From: Pedobacter endophyticus
GTDB lineage: Bacteria; Bacteroidota; Bacteroidia; Sphingobacteriales; Sphingobacteriaceae
DNA: 64,000 bases
Assembly (NCBI RefSeq): GCF_015679185.1
Contig: NZ_CP064939.1
Coordinates: 744,001-808,000, forward strand
Direction of reading: 5' to 3'
The notes beneath the pieces are model-generated. The model was not told the DNA's origin and did not search any database. It saw only the letters and a program-made list of their open reading frames with translations. Of this stretch, positions 50,534 to 59,799 are shown piece after piece. The position numbers and the translations under genes are program-made. Each line of letters opens with the position of its first letter. Position 1 is the first letter of the stretch.

Positions 50534-51751
50534 TTAAAACAAAAACCCGATCACTATTCCAGCCAAAACGATTACTGGCGGACTGATTTTGGTAAAGGTG
50601 AGTAATAAAAAAGTGGCAAGCATAATCCCAAGGAAAATCCAGTTAAAGCCCATGGGAATGAGCAGAAGAATAAACGCAGCAATGATAAAGCCAACACTAA
50701 CCGCGTTAATCCCCTTTAAACTGTGGCGAATCCTGCTGATTTTCTTTAAGTCGTCCCAAAACGGGACGATAAAAAGGACCAGTATCAATCCGGGCAAATT
50801 GATGCCGATAACACCGATTAAGCCACCCAATACTTGGCCCCACATTCCGTAGCCGAAGTTTTTCATACTCAGTGCACCAAGATAACTCGTAAATGAAAAG
50901 GTTGGCCCTGGCAACGCCTGTTGCAGTGCAAACCCTGATAAAAAGCCCGGTGCATGCAGGTAATGTTTCATTTCTACAAACTCGGTAAACATCAATGGAA
51001 CGAGCACTTGCCCGCCACCGAAAACCAAAATTCCGTTACGGTAAAAGTTTTCTAGTAAACGAATGGGTAAACTAAATGGCGACGTTCGGTTAATAATGGC
51101 CCCCACCAAAGCGAACAATAACAATACACCCAAAAAGTAAATCATTTTTCGCGGGTTAATGTTCGAAAACAACCTTACGCGAAGGTCTGTTTCTTCTTTT
51201 GGTGTTTCTATGGCCGATGAAATAATGCCACCAACTAAAATGGCGAGTGGAAAAACATAAGCATTTCTGAGTACAAATGTGGCAACAACAGAACCAACTG
51301 CCAAAAAAATAGATACTTGCGATGATAACACCTTTTTGCCCAACTTCCATGCACCGTAAGCAACAATACCCAGCGCTATTGGCTGTATGTATTCCAACAC
51401 ATCATTAAACTTTTGCTTTTGATCAAGCAACGCATAACTTATTGCAGCAAAAGTCATTATCGTCGCTGTAGGAAAAATCCAGATCAGAAATGTGATGATG
51501 GCCAATTTTAGTCTACCTACTTTCCAGGCAATACCAACTAACGTTTGTGTAGATGCAGGGCCGGGCAGCACCTGCGCTAATGCATTTAGTTCCAGCAATT
51601 CCTCTTCAGAAATAAACCTGGTGCTTTGAACGAAATATTTCAACAGCAAGGCCAGGTGGGCTTGTGCGCCCCCGAAAGATGTAAAAGTAAAAAACACAAC
51701 GTTTCTAATAAATAGCCACTGCCTTTTGGCCCCAATCGGTTTATTCTGCAT
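50534..51751 (-). CDS. chrA: chromate transporter-family protein ChrA
   Basis: The 405-residue membrane protein has two homologous CHR domains. The first (about 10-190) has FFTFTSFGGAQAHLALL and LNALAQVLPGPASTQTLVG; the second (about 215-405) has GILVFGGGQVLVPLM and FALQQALPGPTFSFTSYLG. The FGG and PGP motifs of each half mark the long-chain ChrA group, which expels chromate, probably by an anion or proton exchange. Whether chromate is the natural substrate here cannot be told. The gene is monocistronic, and a repeat tract lies directly upstream. Confidence 0.92.
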   Translation of the reverse strand: MQNKPIGAKRQWLFIRNVVFFTFTSFGGAQAHLALLLKYFVQSTRFISEEELLELNALAQVLPGPASTQTLVGIAWKVGRLKLAIITFLIWIFPTATIMTFAAISYALLDQKQKFNDVLEYIQPIALGIVAYGAWKLGKKVLSSQVSIFLAVGSVVATFVLRNAYVFPLAILVGGIISSAIETPKEETDLRVRLFSNINPRKMIYFLGVLLLFALVGAIINRTSPFSLPIRLLENFYRNGILVFGGGQVLVPLMFTEFVEMKHYLHAPGFLSGFALQQALPGPTFSFTSYLGALSMKNFGYGMWGQVLGGLIGVIGINLPGLILVLFIVPFWDDLKKISRIRHSLKGINAVSVGFIIAAFILLLIPMGFNWIFLGIMLATFLLLTFTKISPPVIVLAGIVIGFLF

Positions 51752-51774
51752 TTAGTACGGTAACTGGTTGTTGG

Positions 51775-52020
51775 TTAAATTGTTTAATTGCTGGATTGTT
51801 GAATTGTTTTAATTGGGTATTGTTAATTGTCCTTCGACTCCGCTCAGGATGACAGTTGGTTATTGCAAATTGTTTTAATTGGGTACTGTTAATTGTCCTT
51901 CGACTCCGCTCAGGATGACAGTTGGTTATTGCTAATTGTTTTAATTGGGTATTGTTAATTGTCCTTCGACTCCGCTCAGGATGACAGTTGGTTATTGCAA
52001 ATTGGTTATTGCTAATTGTC
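51775..52020. repeat. 66-bp tandem repeat carrying the dispersed HPERSRR element
   Basis: CCTTCGACTCCGCTCAGGATGACAG begins at 51831, 51897 and 51963, each followed by TTGGTTATTGC(A/T)AATTG and TTTTAATTGGGTATTGTTAATTG. The period is exactly 66 bases, so the minus-strand frame 51741-52067 stays open and reads repeated NCHPERSRRTI. It is not a credible gene. AACTG-rich words (about 52010-52062) follow. Confidence 0.88.
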
Positions 52021-52063
52021 AACTGCAAACTGAAAACTGCCAACTGCCAACTGAAAACCGCCA

Positions 52064-52399
52064 TCAATCATCCTCATAATCTAAACCTGCAGCAGAATTA
52101 TAAGCGCCCTGCAATTCCGAAAATGCATGCATATCTCTTTTGTTTCTGGCTGCAACCATTCCTTTTTGATAAATTTCAATCGCTTTGTCTTTCTCGCCAT
52201 CCTTTTCCAAAAGTTTTCCCAGGTGATAGTAAGTTCCCACATAATCGGGATGCTTCTCGGTTAATTGAAGGTAAAAAGAATAGGCTTTTTCCTTATCGTT
52301 TAGCGTGTTATACTCTGTGGCTAAGGCATATAGTATAAAGGGATCGTTGGGGTCGCTTTCTAAAAACTCCAATAACTTGGTTAAACGGGTAGATGACAT
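52064..52399 (-). CDS. small tetratricopeptide repeat protein
   Basis: The 111-residue protein contains about two and a half TPR units. They read DPFILYALATEYNTLNDKEKAYSFYLQLTEKHPDY (about residues 18-52; shown here only as family landmarks ALATEYN and KHPDY) and VGTYYHLGKLLEKDGEKDKAIEIY (landmarks YYHLGKL and AIEIY). No signal peptide is seen, so a cytoplasmic protein-binding role is likely. The partner is unknown. It is divergent from etfB and ends at the repeat tract. Confidence 0.8.
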   Translation of the reverse strand: MSSTRLTKLLEFLESDPNDPFILYALATEYNTLNDKEKAYSFYLQLTEKHPDYVGTYYHLGKLLEKDGEKDKAIEIYQKGMVAARNKRDMHAFSELQGAYNSAAGLDYEDD

Positions 52400-52518
52400 T
52401 TTATTTCCTTGCTTTTTTAATTAAATTTGCAGAAGACCTTAAATATAATTCAAATAATTATGAAACTTGATAAACGTGGTTTATTTGGCTTCATGATATT
52501 TAAAATCAATATTAAAAT

Positions 52519-53256
52519 ATGAAAATATTAGTTTGTATCAGTAACGTGCCCGACACGACGACAAAAATAACTTTTACCAACGATAATACCGAATTCAATA
52601 CGGCCGGTGTTCAATATATTGTTAACCCGTACGACGAGATCGCTTTATCGCGGGCAATTGAACTTACCGAAGGAGGTAAAGGTACCATCACGGTGATTAA
52701 CGTTGGTGAAGCGGCGAACGACCCGACCATTAGAAAGGCCCTGGCTATTGGCGCCGATGATGCCGTTCGTGTTAATGCTGCGCCCCGCGATGCCTATTTT
52801 GTTGCGAAGCAAATTGCAGAATATGCAAAGGACAAAGATTTTGATATGATTTTGATGGGACGCGAATCGATCGATTACAACGGAAATCAGGTTGCAGCAA
52901 TGGTTGGTGAGTTTTTAGATATCCCTTCTATCTCTATCATTAAAAAACTTGAGATCGACGGCGGTACGGCCACCTTAGAAAGAGAAATTGAAGGTGGAAA
53001 GGAAGTGGTTTCTGTTTCGGGTAAATTTGTGGCAAGCTGCGCCGAAGGCGTTGCTGAACCAAAAATACCAAACATGCGTGGTATTATGAGTGCAAGAACC
53101 AAACCTTTGAATGTTGTTGAAGCCGTTGCTATTGAAGAAGTAACTAAAGTGGTCAAATTTGAAACTCCTCCCCCACGTGGCACCGTAAAATTGATCCCTG
53201 CCGATCAGCCCGAATCGTTAATTGACCTTTTACACAGCGAGGCGAAGGTAATTTAG
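52519..53256 (+). CDS. etfB: electron transfer flavoprotein beta subunit
   Basis: The 245-residue EtfB opens with KILVCISNVPDT. The AMP-binding fold shows NPYDEIALSRAIEL (about 36-49) and LMGRESIDYNGNQVAAMVGE (about 113-132). The ETF beta signature is at VAEPKIPNMRGIMSARTKPL. With EtfA it forms a soluble FAD/AMP heterodimer that takes electrons from acyl-CoA dehydrogenases and passes them to the quinone pool. etfA starts 111 bases downstream on the same strand, with a repeat-free spacer. Confidence 0.95.
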   Translation: MKILVCISNVPDTTTKITFTNDNTEFNTAGVQYIVNPYDEIALSRAIELTEGGKGTITVINVGEAANDPTIRKALAIGADDAVRVNAAPRDAYFVAKQIAEYAKDKDFDMILMGRESIDYNGNQVAAMVGEFLDIPSISIIKKLEIDGGTATLEREIEGGKEVVSVSGKFVASCAEGVAEPKIPNMRGIMSARTKPLNVVEAVAIEEVTKVVKFETPPPRGTVKLIPADQPESLIDLLHSEAKVI

Positions 53257-53367
53257 TTGGTATTTTGAGTTGGAAGTTAAAGGCCAGCTTCCCGAATAAT
53301 TAAATAATAAATAAGTTAAACACATCAAAAAAGTCGCGATTTAAATCGGGATTTAAAGGGAAAATAT

Positions 53368-54336
53368 ATGTCAGTATTAGTATATGTAGAACAAGCTGAA
53401 GGTAAATTTAAGAAATCGGTTTTCGAGGCGGTTTCGTATGCCAGGGCAATTGCCGATCAGCAATCAACTAATTTAACCGCGATTTCTATCGGCGATGTAG
53501 CTGAAAGTGAATTGAAAGAACTGGGTAAATACGGTGCAGCGAAGGTTTTAAATGTGAATGCCGATCAGTTAAAATCTTTTGTAAACCAAGCCTACGCCAG
53601 TGTAATTGCTTCAGCGGCTGAGAAAGAGCAGGCTGATATTGTTGTGCTATCTAATTCATTCTCTGGAAAAGGTTTAGCACCTCGCATTGCCGTAAAACTT
53701 AAAGCCGGCTTAATTGATGGTGCGGTAGAATTGCCAAGCACCGACGGTGGTTTCAGGGTTAAGAAAACAGCTTTTTCAGGAAAGGCTTTTGCCATTACCG
53801 AACTAACTTCGGCCAATAAGGTGATTGCCTTAAACCCAAATGCGTTTGGAGTAAAGGAAAATGCCACTGATGCAACGATAGAAAATTTTGCAGCAGATAT
53901 TAAACAATCAGACCTGGCAACGGTTATTAAGGATATTGTACGGGCAACGGATAAAGTATCGTTACCCGATGCAGAACTGGTAGTTTCTGCAGGCAGAGGC
54001 TTAAAAGGCCCCGAAAACTGGGGAATGATTGAAGAACTAGCTGGTTTGCTGGGCGCCGCAACGGCATGTTCGAAACCGGTTTCGGATGCCGATTGGAGAC
54101 CGCACTCAGAGCACGTTGGCCAAACGGGTATTGCTATTAGCCCTAACCTTTACATTGCAATTGGCATTTCGGGCGCTATTCAGCATTTAGCCGGCGTAAG
54201 TTCATCGAAGGTTATTGTGGTAATTAACAAAGATCCGGAGGCGCCTTTTTTTAAGGTTGCAGATTATGGTATTGTTGGCGATGCTTTTGAAGTTGTTCCG
54301 AAACTAATTGAAGCATTAAAAGCGCACAAAGGATAA
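53368..54336 (+). CDS. etfA: electron transfer flavoprotein alpha subunit
   Basis: The 322-residue EtfA has the N-terminal ETF domain and the C-terminal FAD domain. VSAGRGLKGPENW (about 207-219) leads into ATACSKPVSDADWRPHSEHVGQTG and YIAIGISGAIQHLAG (about 265-279). VINKDPEAPFFKVADYGIVGD closes the site. The protein pairs with EtfB and carries the FAD. The order etfB-etfA and same-strand placement indicate a shared transcript. No acyl-CoA dehydrogenase or ETF:quinone oxidoreductase is in the window. Confidence 0.95.
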   Translation: MSVLVYVEQAEGKFKKSVFEAVSYARAIADQQSTNLTAISIGDVAESELKELGKYGAAKVLNVNADQLKSFVNQAYASVIASAAEKEQADIVVLSNSFSGKGLAPRIAVKLKAGLIDGAVELPSTDGGFRVKKTAFSGKAFAITELTSANKVIALNPNAFGVKENATDATIENFAADIKQSDLATVIKDIVRATDKVSLPDAELVVSAGRGLKGPENWGMIEELAGLLGAATACSKPVSDADWRPHSEHVGQTGIAISPNLYIAIGISGAIQHLAGVSSSKVIVVINKDPEAPFFKVADYGIVGDAFEVVPKLIEALKAHKG

Positions 54337-54407
54337 ATTTTGTCGTTCAGGGCCTGTCGAAGATTTACATAAAATGTTTCGACAAGCCCAACATGACAGC
54401 AGCAAAT

Positions 54408-55022
54408 ATGAAAAAAGTTAAGTTAGATATTGTAGGTTTATCTTACAGCCAAACGCAATCTGGTGCTTATGCCCTTGTTTTGGGCGAAGTAAACGGGCGA
54501 AGAAGATTGCCCATCATTATTGGCGCCTTTGAAGCACAGGCTATTGCGATAGAAATTGAAAAAATGACCCCCAGTCGGCCGTTAACCCACGATTTATTTA
54601 AATCAATGGCCGACACTTTTCATATCAATATTCAGGAAATAATAATCTATAACCTAGTTGATGGCGTTTTCTATGCCAAATTAATGTGTAACGACGGTAA
54701 AAATATTCGTGAGATCGATGCCCGCACTTCAGATGCCATTGCTTTGGCAGTTCGGTTCAATGCGGTAATTTATACTTACGAGTTTATCCTCGCCTCGGCG
54801 GGAATCGTAATTGAAGGAAACGATTTTCTGTTTCTGGAGAATATGGATTCAATCGCTAAAGAACCCGATGCCGATACTGTGCCCACCTCAGGCAAACAGC
54901 AAGGTTTTGGCGATTTCACCACTGAAGAGTTGCAGCAGAAGCTTCAGGAAGCGATCGCTGATGAGGCTTACGAAAAGGCGGCCAGATTACGTGATGAATT
55001 GAACAAAAGGGGGCAATCTTAA
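54408..55022 (+). CDS. bifunctional nuclease-domain protein with UvrB/UvrC motif
   Basis: The 204-residue protein combines an N-terminal BFN/DUF151 domain (about 1-140) and a C-terminal UvrB/UvrC-type motif (about 165-200). The first has RRRLPIIIGAFEAQAIAIE and IDARTSDAIALAVRFNAVIY; the second has EELQQKLQEAIADEAYEKAARLRDE, a coiled-coil interaction module. Relatives bind or cut nucleic acid, but the cellular role is unclear. I choose the ATG at 54408 (MKKVKLDIVG); an ATG at 54393 lies within a dispersed hairpin repeat and is less likely. It follows etfA by 71 bases, and a hairpin lies after it. Confidence 0.87.
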   Translation: MKKVKLDIVGLSYSQTQSGAYALVLGEVNGRRRLPIIIGAFEAQAIAIEIEKMTPSRPLTHDLFKSMADTFHINIQEIIIYNLVDGVFYAKLMCNDGKNIREIDARTSDAIALAVRFNAVIYTYEFILASAGIVIEGNDFLFLENMDSIAKEPDADTVPTSGKQQGFGDFTTEELQQKLQEAIADEAYEKAARLRDELNKRGQS

Positions 55023-55599
55023 TGAAATTTTTTGTCATCCGATGGGTATCGGATGACAAAAATTAATGCCGCGACTGTCATCCTGAGCGCAACGAAGGAT
55101 CCGCAAACGATGAAATCCGAAACTAAAACCAGGCACAGGCCCAAAATTATGAATGTGTGTGGGCTAGCTAAACCCCTACTGAATTAGCTTTCATACTGAC
55201 TCGTAACCTCTTAGCAAAAAAAAATATGAAGTTTTCAAGGCTTTCGTCATTCCCGCGCAGGCGGGAAGCCTAAAGCGAGCGCATCACCATTAAGATTCCC
55301 AATTAAATTGGGAATGACGACCGCTCATATTAGCGGTTTAGTTGTTTCCTGTTTCAGATTAAGATATCTTTAATTCAAGTGATTACAATAACCTCAATCA
55401 TAGCGCCACGAAGGATCCCCAACCGATGAAACCCAAAACTTAAACCCATGCACCGTTCAAAAAACATAAATGTGCGTTGCCTAGCAAGTAACGACAAATT
55501 ACACCTAAAACGGTTAAATTATTTATACGCATTCTTCAATAATGTTTTAAAATAGTTCTATATTCACGCCTTACTTTCAAATCAAACTGAACTGCTATT
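55023..55599. repeat. repeat-filled intergenic region
   Basis: There is no gene in 577 bases. A strong hairpin TTTTTGTCATCCGAT-GGGT-ATCGGATGACAAAAATT at 55027-55064 probably terminates the upstream gene. TGTCATCCTGAGCGCAACGAAGGATCC lies at about 55077-55102 (dispersed element, given in two parts: TGTCATCCTGAGCGC and AACGAAGGATCC). TTCCCGCGCAGGCGGGAA lies at about 55249-55267, and TTCCCAATTAAATTGGGAA at about 55296-55314. These are separate repeat families lying side by side. Confidence 0.75.
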
Positions 55600-56985
55600 A
55601 TGAATGTTAAGTTTCGCTTAACTATAATGAGTTTCATGCAATTTTTTGTGTGGGCTGCCTGGTTAATTACGATTGCAAACTATTGGTTTGGCACCAAACA
55701 GTGGGACGGTGCAAACTTCGGAATCATCTTTTCTACAATGGGCATCGCATCTCTGTTTATGCCGACCATCACCGGAATTATCGCTGATAAATATGTCAAT
55801 GCCGAAAAGCTTTACGCCGTTTTACATCTGCTTTACGCGGCAACCATGTTTTATCTGCCACAGGTAGATGATCCTCACGCGTTTTTTTGGGTAATATTGG
55901 TGGCCATGTGTTTTTACATGCCAACCATTGCATTGAGTAATTCAATTAGCTACACCACGTTAAAAAACAGCGATTTAGATGTGGTAAAGAGCTTCCCTCC
56001 GATACGGGTTTGGGGAACGGTAGGTTTTATTGTAGCCATGTGGATTACCAATTTAACGGGCAACAAGGCCAGTGCGAACCAGTTTTATATAGCAGGCATA
56101 AGTGCCTTGTTTTTAGGTTTATATTCGTTTACGCTTCCGGCTTGTAAGCCGTTGAACCTGATTGGCGAGAAGAAAACATTTGTACAAAAGCTGGGCTTAG
56201 AGTCGTTTAAGCTTTTCGCCGATTATAAAATGGCTTTGTTTTTTGTTTTCTCGATGTTTTTAGGTGCCGCGTTACAGCTTACCAACGCTTACGGCGACGT
56301 TTTTTTGGATGAGTTTAAACTATTTCCGGTTTTTGCAGATTCGTTTGTGATCCGCTATTCAACCATCATATTGTCGATATCGCAAATCTCCGAAACACTT
56401 TTCATTTTGGCTATCCCCTTCTTTTTAAAGCGTTTTGGGATTAAGTGGGTAATTGCCATTGCCATGTTTGCCTGGGTGCTTCGTTTTGCACTGTTCGCAT
56501 TCGGCGATCCATCTACAAACTTATGGATGATCATTATCTCGTGCATTGTGTACGGCATGGCTTTCGATTTCTTCAATATTTCTGGCTCGTTATTCGTTGA
56601 AACCTCAACTGCGCCGAAAATCCGTTCGTCGGCACAGGGTTTGTTTATGATGATGACCAACGGTTTTGGCGCTATACTTGGCAGTTTGATATCAGGCTGG
56701 GCCATTAACGAATATTTTACTACTTACTATACCAATATCGGTCCTTTGGCAAAGCATGTTAACAGCGATGTGAACAATGGGCATTTGCTAACTTTTTTGA
56801 AGAACAAAGGAATTAGCGTATTGCAGAATGGCGATCTAAGCCGGGCGCTGGATGTAAAAGACTGGCATAATATCTGGCTGTCGTTCACGATTTATGTGCT
56901 CGTTATCGCCATCGTTTTCGTAATTATATTTAAGCACAAACATACCAAGGCCGAAGAAAAGGCCATCGACGCGATCATCCATTAA
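55600..56985 (+). CDS. nucleoside:H+ symporter family protein (NupG-like MFS)
   Basis: The 461-residue, twelve-helix protein is of the NHS family of the major facilitators. It has MSFMQFFVWAAWLITIANYW in helix 1, the FSTMGIASLFMPTITGIIADK segment (about 41-61), and SFPPIRVWGTVGFIVAMW (about 132-149). VNGFGAILGS-like MTNGFGAILGSLISG lies in helix 10. NupG relatives import nucleosides with protons. Bacteroidota members have about 40 extra residues between helices 10 and 11, and the same is seen here (YYTNIGPLAKHVNSDVNNGH onward). The substrate class is confident; individual nucleosides are not. Confidence 0.88.
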   Translation: MNVKFRLTIMSFMQFFVWAAWLITIANYWFGTKQWDGANFGIIFSTMGIASLFMPTITGIIADKYVNAEKLYAVLHLLYAATMFYLPQVDDPHAFFWVILVAMCFYMPTIALSNSISYTTLKNSDLDVVKSFPPIRVWGTVGFIVAMWITNLTGNKASANQFYIAGISALFLGLYSFTLPACKPLNLIGEKKTFVQKLGLESFKLFADYKMALFFVFSMFLGAALQLTNAYGDVFLDEFKLFPVFADSFVIRYSTIILSISQISETLFILAIPFFLKRFGIKWVIAIAMFAWVLRFALFAFGDPSTNLWMIIISCIVYGMAFDFFNISGSLFVETSTAPKIRSSAQGLFMMMTNGFGAILGSLISGWAINEYFTTYYTNIGPLAKHVNSDVNNGHLLTFLKNKGISVLQNGDLSRALDVKDWHNIWLSFTIYVLVIAIVFVIIFKHKHTKAEEKAIDAIIH

Positions 56986-57005
56986 AATTAACCTCCCACT
57001 CCCCT

Positions 57006-58124
57006 ATGTCTGCCGGAAAATATAGAAAAGAACACAACTGCTTAAACTGTGGTTCGCATGTAGAAACGCATTATTGCAGCAGTTGCGGTCAGCCCAATCT
57101 CGAACTCAAAGAAAGCTTTTGGGCTTTTATCAGTCATAGCATTGCGCATTATTTTCATTTCGACAATAAATTTTTCCAAACGCTTACACCGCTGCTCACT
57201 AAACCGGGGCAGGTAACGCTCGATTATCTGGCGGGAAAACGTGCTCGTTACATCAATCCGGTAAGCATGTACATTTTTGTATCTATTGTTTACTTTTTAG
57301 TGGCCTATTCCCCGAAGCATATAACGAAAAGTGAACATAACGTTGCCAAAACTAACACCGAACAAAAAGCTACTTTAGATAGTGTTGACAAAGTGCTAAA
57401 TGCCGTGGGGATTAATCGTAAAACAAACCCGATTGTAAGCATTACAAAACAAGGTATTCAGGAAGAAATGGACAGAGAAACGTTTAGGGGATTGAGCTTT
57501 CAAAAACAAGCTTTGATCTTAAACGATTTAAAAAAACTCAGCAAAACAAATAAGTCAGATTCGTTACGCAAAATTATCAATAAATTTAGCATTGTCCATA
57601 ATAATCGTCAGGATAGTACTTACGAAGCATATTTAAGCAGACAAAAGAATTTGCCTCTACTTGAAAAGGACAATTGGTTTGAAAGAATAGTAAAAAAACG
57701 TTCGATAAACCTAGGTCAAAAATCGGAAGTGATCCAGGAAACACTCGAGCATAACCGACCAAAGCAATATTTTCTGTTGATGCCGCTTTTGGCGCTCTTT
57801 ATTATGTGGAATTTTAGGAAAAACCACATTTATTACCTCGACCACCTTATTTTTACTATACACGGAATGACGGCCTATTTTGTGGTGTCAATTTTTACCA
57901 AGCCGTTTATTAAATACGTTTTTGGTGCAGATTCGGTGATGTCGACCATTATTCAAGTGGGTGTGTACATCTGGATTTGCTGGTATATGTATAATGCGCT
58001 GAAGGTTTTTTACAACCGCAAAAAAGTAATCGGTAAAATGGTGATGATTTTTATCTTGTACGCTTTGGCGCTGGCCTTAACTGAGAATATCATGTTAAAC
58101 CTGATTTATTACGTAGCGACGTAA
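57006..58124 (+). CDS. DUF3667 membrane protein with N-terminal zinc ribbon
   Basis: The 372-residue protein has two CxxC pairs near the N-terminus (CLNCGS and CSSCGQ, residues 12-28). The DUF3667 segment TPLLTKPGQVTLDYLAGKRARYINPVSMYIF (landmarks LTKPGQ, GKRARY and NPVSMY, about 62-92) runs into the first membrane helix. A soluble stretch (about 105-250) and four further helices follow. The family is common in Bacteroidota and its function is unknown. It begins 20 bases after the nucleoside symporter and may be cotranscribed, but there is no obvious functional link. Confidence 0.87.
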   Translation: MSAGKYRKEHNCLNCGSHVETHYCSSCGQPNLELKESFWAFISHSIAHYFHFDNKFFQTLTPLLTKPGQVTLDYLAGKRARYINPVSMYIFVSIVYFLVAYSPKHITKSEHNVAKTNTEQKATLDSVDKVLNAVGINRKTNPIVSITKQGIQEEMDRETFRGLSFQKQALILNDLKKLSKTNKSDSLRKIINKFSIVHNNRQDSTYEAYLSRQKNLPLLEKDNWFERIVKKRSINLGQKSEVIQETLEHNRPKQYFLLMPLLALFIMWNFRKNHIYYLDHLIFTIHGMTAYFVVSIFTKPFIKYVFGADSVMSTIIQVGVYIWICWYMYNALKVFYNRKKVIGKMVMIFILYALALALTENIMLNLIYYVAT

Positions 58125-58186
58125 CGGGCTGTTCTATCCATAATGATGCTGAATCGAGTTCAGCAGGACGCTCCATGAGCTGTCAG

Positions 58187-58262
58187 TCTGAACGGAGTCG
58201 AAGACTTTTCTTTACGATAAAACAAAAATATCTGTCCTTCGACTTCGCTCAGGATGACAGTA
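58187..58262. repeat. inverted pair of dispersed repeats
   Basis: CTGAACGGAGTCGAAGACTT (about 58192-58206 onward) and CCTTCGACTTCGCTCAGGATGACAG (about 58237-58261) are opposite orientations of the same dispersed element. They can pair with each other across a 30-base loop. They lie between the DUF3667 gene and gltA. Confidence 0.75.
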
Positions 58263-58330
58263 TCTTTAGTTTGTCCTCAACTTAAATGTTTTCCCACTGA
58301 AAATCTGCCGTCTTAATAGCTAAAGCGTAA

Positions 58331-58362
58331 AAAAAGCCCCAGAATTTCTTCCGAGGCTTTTT
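58331..58362. terminator. terminator of gltA
   Basis: AAAAAGCC and GGCTTTTT flank a 16-base loop that itself can pair partly. T-runs exist on both strands. It lies 18 bases after the gltA stop and also serves transcription from the left. Confidence 0.75.
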
Positions 58363-58379
58363 AAAAATTTATATTTTAA

Positions 58380-59669
58380 TTATTTTCTGTCTTTAAGTTC
58401 GACGAATTCCCTATCCGTTTCGCCTTCATAAATCTGGCGTGGACGGCCAATTGGATCGTTATTTTCGTGCATTTCTTTCCACTGCGCAATCCATCCGGGT
58501 AAACGGCCGAGTGCAAACAGCACGGTAAACATTTCTGAAGGGAAGCCTAATGCTCTGTAAATAATACCTGAATAAAAATCTACGTTTGGATATAGTTTTC
58601 TGTCGATGAAATACTGATCGGTTAACGCAGCGGCTTCCAGTTTCTTGGCGATTTCTAAAATCGGATCGTCGATGCCAAGGTTTTCTAAGATATCATCGCA
58701 AGCTTTTTTGATGATTTTTGCACGTGGATCGAAGTTCTTATAAACACGATGTCCGAATCCCATCATACGGAAAGGGTCGTTTTTATCTTTCGCTTTGTTG
58801 ATCCATTTTTCTGTATCTCCACCGTCGGCCTTAATTAGTTCCAACATATCAATAACCGCCTGGTTTGCACCACCGTGCAGCGGACCCCAAAGTGCAGCAA
58901 TACCGGCAGCGATAGAAGCGTACAAGTTGCAATCTGATGAACCAACAATACGAACCGTAGATGCTGAACAATTTTGCTCGTGATCTGCATGTAAGATCAA
59001 CAATTTATTCATTGCATTAACAACGATTGGGTTTACATCGTAATCTTCAGTACGTTGCCCAAAGGTCATCCAAAGGAAGTTGGTAACGTAATCGTATTTA
59101 TTTTTTGGATAAATAAGTGGGTGCCCCAACGATTTTTTGTAAACAAATGAAACGATGGTTGGGAATTTTGCCAACAACTTAATGATAGTTAAGTTTTGTT
59201 CTTCGGCAGTTTGATTGGGCTTTAAGCACTCGGGATAAAAAGTTGATAAAGAAAATATTAAAGAGCCCAGCTGTCCCATTGGGTGAGATTTCGACGGATA
59301 GCCATCGAAAAACTTCTTCATGTCTTCATGAATAAGCGTATGCTTGCTAATTTCGGCTTGTAAGTCGGTTAATTGCTTTTCTGTTGGCAGATCGCCGTAA
59401 ATGATCAGGTAAATTACTTCCAGGAAACTCGATTTTGCGGCGAGTTCTTCAATTGAATAGCCTCTGTATTTTAAGATGCCTTTCTCGCCATCTAAAAAAG
59501 TGATTTTACTTTTAGTCGAACCTGTATTTTTGAAACCTGGATCGAGGGTAACAAAGCCGGTAAGATCTCTCAGTTTCGAAATATCTATCGCTTTCTCGTC
59601 CTCTGTTCCTGTGATTACTGGCAATTCAATTGTCTTACCATCAACTTTAATCTCTGCAATATCTGACAT
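58380..59669 (-). CDS. gltA: citrate synthase
   Basis: The 429-residue type II citrate synthase has the three catalytic regions. His is in LHADHEQNCSASTVRIVGSS (about residues 230-249), a second His in LWGPLHGGANQAVIDML (about 264-280), and the Asp-bearing stretch in DPRAKIIKKACDDIL after MMGFGHRVYKNF. It condenses oxaloacetate with acetyl-CoA in the TCA cycle. Length fits the hexameric, NADH-sensitive type of Gram-negative bacteria. It is a single-gene unit with a terminator. Confidence 0.96.
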   Translation of the reverse strand: MSDIAEIKVDGKTIELPVITGTEDEKAIDISKLRDLTGFVTLDPGFKNTGSTKSKITFLDGEKGILKYRGYSIEELAAKSSFLEVIYLIIYGDLPTEKQLTDLQAEISKHTLIHEDMKKFFDGYPSKSHPMGQLGSLIFSLSTFYPECLKPNQTAEEQNLTIIKLLAKFPTIVSFVYKKSLGHPLIYPKNKYDYVTNFLWMTFGQRTEDYDVNPIVVNAMNKLLILHADHEQNCSASTVRIVGSSDCNLYASIAAGIAALWGPLHGGANQAVIDMLELIKADGGDTEKWINKAKDKNDPFRMMGFGHRVYKNFDPRAKIIKKACDDILENLGIDDPILEIAKKLEAAALTDQYFIDRKLYPNVDFYSGIIYRALGFPSEMFTVLFALGRLPGWIAQWKEMHENNDPIGRPRQIYEGETDREFVELKDRK

Positions 59670-59799
59670 ATTATTGTATTGTGTTTATAGCTTTCTAAAT
59701 TAGATAAAATTAATATACATGCATAACAAATCTGTTAAATTAATATGAAATAACCGTCAGAATGACGTAACAATCATGATTAACAAACGGATCGGAACC

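Noticed and set aside
51741..52067. Minus-strand frame with repeated NCHPERSRRTI
   Set aside because: Translation of a 66-base intergenic tandem repeat of the dispersed element.
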